From Avena insularis (taxonomy: Eukaryota > Streptophyta > Magnoliopsida > Poales > Poaceae): 64,000 nucleotides of DNA. The stretch covers positions 189,657,189-189,721,188 of the forward strand of contig CM042697.1 of assembly GCA_023614405.1 (NCBI GenBank), given 5' to 3'. The notes beneath the pieces were generated by a model, which saw only the letters and a list, made by a program, of their open reading frames with translations, searched no databases and was not told the DNA's origin. Numbering within the stretch: position 1 is the stretch's first letter; the number at the start of each line of letters is the position of its first letter. The translations under genes and the position numbers were made by a program. Of this stretch, positions 57,931-64,000 are shown piece after piece.

Positions 57931-59348
57931 ATTTGGGACTTGATTGTTGTACGTGGTTTGTACTCAATGTCAAAAGTTGCAAGCTCTATTCTCCACTTTG
58001 CGACACGTCCTGTGGCATCGCGGTTATTGATTATATCTCGCAGGGCAGCGGTGCTCACCACTGTGATCTTGTGCTCTTGAAAATAGTGGCGTAGCTTTCT
58101 GGATGCAAAGAACACTCCATAGGCTAGCTTTTGATGGTGTGGATACCGTTGTTTTGATTATGCCAGGACCTCACTCAGGTAATAAGTTGTCCACTACACC
58201 TTATGATCGTGGCCTTCTTCCTCGCGCTCAACTACTGTTACCACACTTATGACCTTATTAGTTACTGCAATGTAAAGTAACATAGGTTCCTGAGGTTCTG
58301 GCGCTGCAAGAACTGGTGGGTTTGAAAGTAGATGTTTCAAACTTTGAAGAGAAGTTTCAGTTTCCTGGGTCCAGACAAATTTGTTGGTTTTCTTCAAGAG
58401 TTTGTACAAAGGTGCGGCTCTTTCACCAAGTCGGCTGACGAACCGACTCACCGCTGCAATGCAACCAGTGATACGTTGTACGTCCTTCAGGCGAGTCGGC
58501 CTGGTAATGTTTCGGATAGCCTTGATTTTTTCCCGGTTCACCTTTATGCCTCACTCAGAGACGATGAAACCTAACAATTTTTCGGCTGGAATTCCAAAGA
58601 AACACTTCTTCAGATTTAGCATCATATTCAATTTTCGTAGACTAGCAAATGTTTCATCCATGTCGGAAATTAAAGTTTCCTTCTTTTTGGACATAACTGC
58701 TATGTCGTCTACGTATACATGGACGTTGCGTCCGATTTGGTCATTGAGACAAAGTTGCATAGTATGTTGATATGTTGCTCCTGCGTTATTTAAGACAAAA
58801 GGCATAGTTTTGTAGCAGAAGGTTCCAAAAGGAGTGACGAAAGACGTCTTAATTTTATCTGATTTTTTCATCGGTATTTGGTGATATCCGGAATATGCGT
58901 CGAGAAAACAGAGTATTTCTGACCCTATCATTGAGTCGATAACTTAATCGATTCTTGGCAAAGGAAACAGGTCTTTTGGGAATGCCTTGTTCAAAGCGGT
59001 ATAATAAACACACATCCTTAAATCAATGGTGTCCTTTTTAGGGACGAGTACAGGATTTGCCACCCAATCTGTATGGATGACCTCTGTTATAAAATCCGCT
59101 AATTCTAGTCGGGCTAATTCCTTGGCTATTGCTTTGCGCTTTTCATCACCAAAACATCGTAAGGACTATTTGAGAATAGCGTCATGGTACACATTAAGAG
59201 AGTGCTCGGCAAGTTCCCTAGGTACTCTAGTCATGTCAGAAGGCTACCATGCGAAGATATCACTATTAGCTTTGAGGAACTCGACGAGCGCACTTTCCTA
59301 TGCGTGGCCTAAGCCTACCCCTATGTTCGTCGTCTTGGAGGGATCATC
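57931..59348 (-). pseudogene. Reverse transcriptase and first RNase H of the Gypsy element
   Basis: RT motifs in order on the minus strand: NPVLVPKKD, CFLDAYSGYHQIPM (first catalytic Asp), TSFVTPFGTFCYKTMPF, HVYVDDIAVMS (YVDD active site) and LNLKKCFFG. The connection and RNase H follow (RKLRHYFQEHKITVV; KWRIELATFDIEYKPRTT). The first RNase H is shortened and less typical, as in other Tat elements where the second copy appears to take over. In-frame stops are near 59,346, 59,268, 59,167, 58,944, 58,549, 58,191 and 58,162, without frameshifts. Confidence 0.88.
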
Positions 59349-60161
59349 TTACTTCAGCGACGTTTTCTTCGTCTCTTCCGACGCCTTGAACTGAAAACTT
59401 GGCTTCAGCACCTCGTTCTTCATAGGAGGCATCTCGGTTGGATTGATGGTCTTCTTGTTCTCTTGGAACTCTTGGGCGTGCAGCACGGCTTCGGCAAAGG
59501 TAGCAGATCCTTCGTCGCACTCTCGCGCCTTCCTCGGATTTCCCCATATGGTGATTACGCCCTTTGGACCTGGAAGTTTATTCATGTTGTAGATGTAACA
59601 GGGACGAGCCATGAACGCCCAGTAAGATGAAAGTCCGAAGATGGCGTGGTAAGCACTTTTGAACGGTACCACCTCAACATAGAGTGGCTCGGTCCGGTAA
59701 TTGTCTCGGATTTCGAATGTCACGTCTAGAGTAATCCCACCCAGAGAATCTGTCTGCCTCCCTGGTACAATGCCATGGAAAGTTACACTACTGTAACTCA
59801 ACTGGCTCTCGTGTAGCTTCATGCGGTGGAGCGTCTCGATGTAGAGGATGTTGATGCTACTTCCACCATCCATGAGTGTTTTAGAGAACTCATAGCCATC
59901 AATAAGAGGATTGATGACCAGAGGGTAATTTCCCCGACAATGTGTTTTCCTTGGGTGATCTGAACGATCAAAGGTGATGGTTACCTCTGACCAGTCCAGG
60001 AATTGTGGGACAGCCGGAACCGTGGCATTGAGATCACGAAGAACCGCCTTTTTGTCCTTAGAAGGTTGTGATCCAAGGAAGCAGACGTATGCGTCTTTCT
60101 TAGTTGAAAAACTTTTCTTTCCATCCGACTTGGGCTCTGCAGCGGCTTCCGCTTCTTCCAT
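59349..60161 (-). pseudogene. Protease domain of the Gypsy element
   Basis: A 270-codon open stretch, in the pol frame. The aspartic protease site reads LMDGGSSINILYIETL (DGGS in place of the common DTGA or DSGA), followed by the flap-like and second-half motifs (PLYVEVVPFKSAYHAIFG). It would cut the gag-pol polyprotein. The N-terminal acidic/basic stretch (MEEAEAAAEPKSDGKKS) continues from gag. The ATG given is only the first Met of the open stretch, not a true start. Confidence 0.82.
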
Positions 60162-63100
60162 GTCGGAATCTTCCTTGGGCTCCTTTCCTTTCTCGGAATT
60201 TTTCTTTCCTTCTTGTCGCTTGGCTCTGTAACCAGCGGATTCATCTTTCTTGATGTCGTCATTGAAATGACACTCGACATTTGTGTGGGAGATCCTCCGT
60301 TACTATCCAAGTGGTGGACACATGGATTATTGGCATTGTCGGTCCAGGTATAGGTTCTTCCGGGTTGCTGATCTCCTCTTCCCTGTATTCGGGAAGTTCC
60401 ACGGCCTCTACCCCGGTCACCTCCGCGCCCTCCTCGTCCTCCAGATCTGAACGTTGCATTGACAGCTGGGTTGTCCGGAGCCGGCTTTTCGTCCGAGGTG
60501 TTCTTCTGCTTCTGAGTTTGTTTTGGCTGTTTGGCTGTATTGGGATTGGCAAGAATATTTAGCAGCCCTTCTGAATCATCATCGGTGTTAGCATATTTTC
60601 TTGTTGTTTCTATCAATTCTCCTAGATCTGTGATGTGGTCACGCTTCAGTCTGTGACGTAAAAGTCCGACTGGAAGTCCTTCAATAAAAGCTTCTATCGC
60701 AGTTTGCTCATTGACTCCTTCGCAGGAGTTCTTCGTGTCAATCCAACATCCCAGGTAATCCTGGCAGGTTTCTCCGGGTCTTTGTGTGCAATGCTGAAAG
60801 TCTCCGACTGTGCAGGGCCTCCTGTATGTTCCCTCGAAGTTTGAAAGAATGCACTTTGCATATCATACCATTTGTGAATTGAATTCTCTGGCAGTTCATT
60901 GAGTCATGATCGAGCCGTATTCCTGAACATGAGCGGGAGATATCAGACTGCAACCAGGCTATTTCCTCCTTTGGCGATGAAGTAGGCCTGGAAGAAATCC
61001 TGTAGCCAGGTATCTGGCCGAGCTGCGCCGTCGTAGGGCTGAATGTGTTTGGCAATACCAAAGTCAACCGGAAATTTGGTCTGCCGTATGCGTGGTCGAA
61101 AGCACTTGGGTCCCACATACACGTCTTCTTCCTCGTACCGCCGCGCTTCTATGTTTGATTCAATGCGATGGCGAGTGTTGTTTGGCGAGAGAGATCTACG
61201 CCTTGGAGGCTCACGACTTCTGCGTGGTGGAGTCAGATTTTTGCTTCTCCTCTCACCATTGCCGCCTCCGCCCATGCGGCTTCCATGGCTGCGTCTGGAT
61301 CCTTCATGGTTGCTGCTAGGAGGCGATGGTGGCCCTGGTGGATTATTTCTGGCTGGGTTACGTGGTGGTGGCGATGGAGCCTCATTATACTGACTCCGAT
61401 GACTGTTTTTCGGGCACCATCCCTACTTGATTCAGGACGATCCGGATCATCTCTTCGTCCGACGTTGTCAGTCGAACGGCTCGGTGGTGGCATCCTTAGC
61501 CGATCTTGCTCTTCTCGCTGGCGACGTGTTTCTGGGTCTTCTCTATAGAGGTTGTTTTGCCGACGATGATCCTGATGAGGGACCATTGCCCTGATGGCAT
61601 CTTCAGACGCAGCCAGAATAACTCTTGCCCAGTCACGTGCCGGCCTACAAGAGTGGCTGTTTGAGCCAGTTCTTGAATTCTCTTCTTCTCCACGGGGACG
61701 ATAGCGTTGAGTCATATCCCTGCGAAGCCTTACGTCAGCGCTTTGGTAAGCGCCAGTGTGGCAAAACATGGACTTTGAGGCCAGTTTGCCACTAAATGAC
61801 GCGACCGTTTTCTGCTGCTTTAATAATTTTTCCAGCAACATGACGCACTGTTGGACCTGCTGCGGAGACAGATTGTTGGTGAGGATGGCTCGAGCTGCAG
61901 CAGCATTTTCCAACGACGTGTTGTAGACTCGGATCTTCTCTCCATCTTTTCCGTCGAATAGATCTTAGTGGATATCCGGATTCTTGCTAGCAAGAAATGG
62001 ACCTCCCCTTGTCTTGTTTGGATGTCGCTTGAAATCTGACTGATACTTGGCAGGATCATTGTCTAACTGCTTCCTCATCTCGACGAGGCGTGCGGCCTCT
62101 TCGAGTAGAAACAGATGGTGCTTTTCCAGGTCCTCAGCCCTTTTCTCCAGCGCCTCCGATGTAAGATCCGAAGTCGTTGGGATTGGCGTGAGAACATCTC
62201 CATAAATTTCACGTGCACCCTTGGTGACAACGTGTCTATCCACAGGAGGGTCGATCGGGGTGGTATTAATCGGATCTCCGTCCTGATTTTCCATCTCGAT
62301 CTCTTCATCAACTTTTTCTTTGTTGGTTTCCTCGACGTCCGGCTCTACCGGTGTCAGATTCTTGTTCTTATTCTTCTTCTTCTTCTTCTTCTTCTTCTTC
62401 TTCTTCTTCTTTGACCGCCTAGTAGCGTTAACGTGCGTACTAATGGCACAGATGGCTTTTGGTCTGGTACCGGGGGATAAACTTCCATCGGTACTTTCCG
62501 TCATCGTTGGCTTGTGGACCTCAGAGGAATCTCCGGTATCCATATCATCCTGCGAGGTGTAGCTTTCATCCATGCTATCATATGGACTAGGAGGATTTTC
62601 CGGCTCACATTGCATTTGCTTGGAGATGTGCTCTTGTTCATACTCCTCCATCTCTTTGTCAAAGTTTCGAAGTTCCTATGATGTGATTGACTCCCGAGGG
62701 ATCCAGGTGAGTCGGTGTTTTCTTCGATTGCGTCTAGGACCGAATCGCTACCGGCTCTAGCATCGACAGATTCGGATCCAGTGCTTATATGGTACACAAA
62801 ATAGTGATTCTTCTTGTTCATGTTCTTGAGGTAGTGGCACAGCTGGGTTTCTGCCTCCTCCATCTCAAAGTTCTCCTTGATGTCGGTGATTGCTTTGTAA
62901 TCGATGTAGGGGCGTTTCATCATCTCCTTTATCCTGTGCTTCAAGGGTAGTTTTTCTGCTACGACGTCCGGTATGACAGAGCCGTAGCGGATATATTCCT
63001 CATCCGTGTATCGGATCTCGTCAAGGAGATCAGATCCGGATTTTTCTTCCACCTCTTCTTCCACTACAGGAGTGGGCTGGGTGGGTTTGATTTTCTCCGG

Positions 63101-63348
63101 GACCTTGAACTCTTCGCCTTTGCGGACAAAGTAGATCCGGATTTTTCTTCCACTATGGTCATCACCTCAAGTGTGGGTTGGGCGGGTTCAGCGAAATCGA
63201 GATAGATATCGATCTCGCCGATGGACATGATCGTGTAGGTTGTCACGGGTTTCGAAGCAGGAATCCAGGTCTTGTCGAGAAGGACGAGAGGGACATCACT
63301 AGCAGAGACCATGCGACCATGGCGATTGTTTCGCCGATTCCTGCACAC
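60162..63348 (-). pseudogene. gag region of the Gypsy element
   Basis: Gag forms the particle. The minus-strand reading is broken by several frameshifts and stops: 63,348-63,064 and 63,064-62,650 (acidic leader, IRYTDEEYIRYGSVIPDVVA), 62,651-61,233 (a Lys-rich run and EKIRVYNTSLENAAAAR after a TAA at 61,965), 61,275-60,943 (capsid part, PVDFGIAKHIQPYDGAARPD, TWLQDFFQAYFIAKGGN), and 60,616 onward (Gly/Arg-rich nucleocapsid-like segment, RSGGRGGRGGDRGRGRG). No CCHC zinc knuckle is readable. Gag carries most of the frame damage of the element, while pol has only stops. Confidence 0.8.
62371..62411. repeat. (TTC)n microsatellite in gag
   Basis: About thirteen TTC triplets (minus strand GAA/AAG, read as a Lys run in gag). 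Likely slippage expansion. Confidence 0.9.
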
Positions 63349-63384
63349 GTAGATTCCGCCTGGAACGATGCTCCAAAGGTCACC

Positions 63385-63405
63385 TGCCCCATGATGGGCG
63401 CCAAC
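63385..63405 (-). promoter_or_regulatory. Primer binding site of the Gypsy element
   Basis: Read on the minus strand directly after the 5' LTR: GTTGGCGCCCATCATGGGGC. The TGGCGCCCA start is typical of Gypsy PBSs that pair with the 3' CCA end of a tRNA. I cannot say which tRNA with confidence. Confidence 0.75.
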
Positions 63406-63930
63406 TGTCGTCAGATTGCCGACAAGTACGCCATAGGGGGTCCTAGTGGCGTTGGAAGGATGGGGTGTGAGAAGTCAGATGTTCCAGGAGTGGTGAGCAC
63501 AAGTTTACCTAGGTTCAGATCGGACTGCGGTGATCGGATCCTACTCCTCCTAGCAACCCAGTAATATATCGGCGTAAGCCGGATGTTACAGCGGATTACA
63601 AGAGAGGTTCTCCTATGCAAGTTGGTTGTGGTTGTGTGTATTGTGTTATGCCCCAAAGGCTCCCATAGGGCCGGTTTTTATATAGTCATCGAGGCCTAGG
63701 GTTACAAGAGAGACCTATCCGGCTACGTTGTAGAGTTGGTAACTATGTACAGCTTGGATTACAAGTAATAATACAATCCTAAGTCGGTAACTCTTCTGGG
63801 CCTTGTCGTAGCCAGAACTGGTCCTCCTCTTTCTCTGACTGGGCCGCCCGTGAAGCAAAGCTCTAACCCGTTGGTCGGCCACCCTGGTCAGCGAGTCCTG
63901 TGGGTATACCCGGAAAGTATATCCCCAACA
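63406..63930 (-). repeat. 5' LTR of the Gypsy element
   Basis: 525 bp, plus-strand ends TGTCGTCAGATTG and ATCCCCAACA, so both canonical termini are kept. It aligns with 51234-51758 over its full length. Confidence 0.9.
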
Positions 63931-64000
63931 CAAGGATGTGGTAACAAGCAATTGCAAGGACTAAAGTCACTACTGTACGTGGTTAACATCGGCGAAGGTC
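63931..64000. other. Right flank of the Gypsy element
   Basis: Seventy bases beyond the 5' LTR, starting CAAGG (probable target duplication). No feature recognised. Confidence 0.5.

Larger units (their letters stand above)
51234..63930 (-). mobile_element. Decayed Ty3/Gypsy element of the Tat lineage
   Basis: 12.7 kb with 525-bp LTRs at both ends, a PBS, and gag-PR-RT-RH-RH2-INT in Gypsy order on the minus strand. The second, archaeal-type RNase H directly after the normal RNase H, the DIVGPF/TDNGSNF integrase and the antisense ORF between pol and the 3' LTR mark the Tat lineage (compare RIRE2-like elements). Pol is in one frame from 60,161 to 56,079 but has about ten stops; gag also has frameshifts. 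LTRs differ at about 8 of the first 100 aligned bases by eye, so it is several times older than the LARD. Flanks TAAGG (51229) and CAAGG (63931) match at four of five bases. Confidence 0.9.

Noticed and set aside
62115..62562. Plus-strand ORFs with Leu/Phe runs
   Set aside because: Antisense shadows of gag created by the TTC microsatellite.

Overview
The window looks like intergenic, repeat-saturated DNA of a large grass genome, most likely a Triticeae cereal (wheat, barley, rye, Aegilops type). Evidence: nested LTR retrotransposons with very long LTRs, a coding-free element with the dimensions of the barley LARD/Sukkula class, a Stowaway MITE with the grass-typical CTCCCTCCGT ends, a tRNA-derived SINE, and MULE and Ty3/Gypsy Tat-lineage remnants. 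I found no convincing intact host gene, and no rRNA or tRNA gene. Everything with recognisable coding capacity is a transposable-element relic, except one 198-codon ORF of unknown nature at 5462-6058 (minus).

Layout. 1-1786: unassigned, with a weak minus-strand coding-like remnant. 1787-4628: broken Mutator-like (MULE) transposase gene, plus strand. 5462-6058: unknown ORF. 6343-9757 and 25441-31480: one tandem array of a ~645-bp unit, with local higher-order structure. It was split by a minus-strand solo LTR (9758-25435, 3.35 kb once its own insert is removed; 5-bp target duplication ATGTT). That solo LTR was split in turn by a 12.3-kb LARD-type retrotransposon (11531-23857; LTRs 4628 and 4650 bp; 3.05-kb non-coding interior; target duplication CTTAA). 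31481-40139: the 3' part of another retroelement, with an ORF ending in an Asp run, a polypurine tract and a 1262-bp LTR. Its ORF is interrupted by a 6.1-kb solo LTR (31866-38003; target duplication CTGAG). 40156-46696: two old minus-strand LTR pieces, one carrying a SINE and a Stowaway MITE. 46697-51233: non-coding degenerate repeats, including a ~1.45-kb direct duplication.

51234-63930: an almost full-length but decayed Ty3/Gypsy Tat-lineage element on the minus strand (525-bp LTRs, PBS, gag, protease, RT, RNase H, a second archaeal-type RNase H, integrase). Between pol and the 3' LTR it carries a convergent, plus-strand, apparently six-exon gene with a 'putative gypsy-type transposon' domain and a long helical tail.

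The parts do not form a pathway. The useful reading is stratigraphic: target-site duplications and LTR comparison order the events (array, then solo LTR, then LARD; retroelement ORF, then 6.1-kb LTR). The most unusual items are the higher-order 645-bp array, the spliced antisense gene in the Gypsy element, the palindromic repeats in the U3 of the 1262-bp LTR, and the LARD with patchily diverged LTRs.
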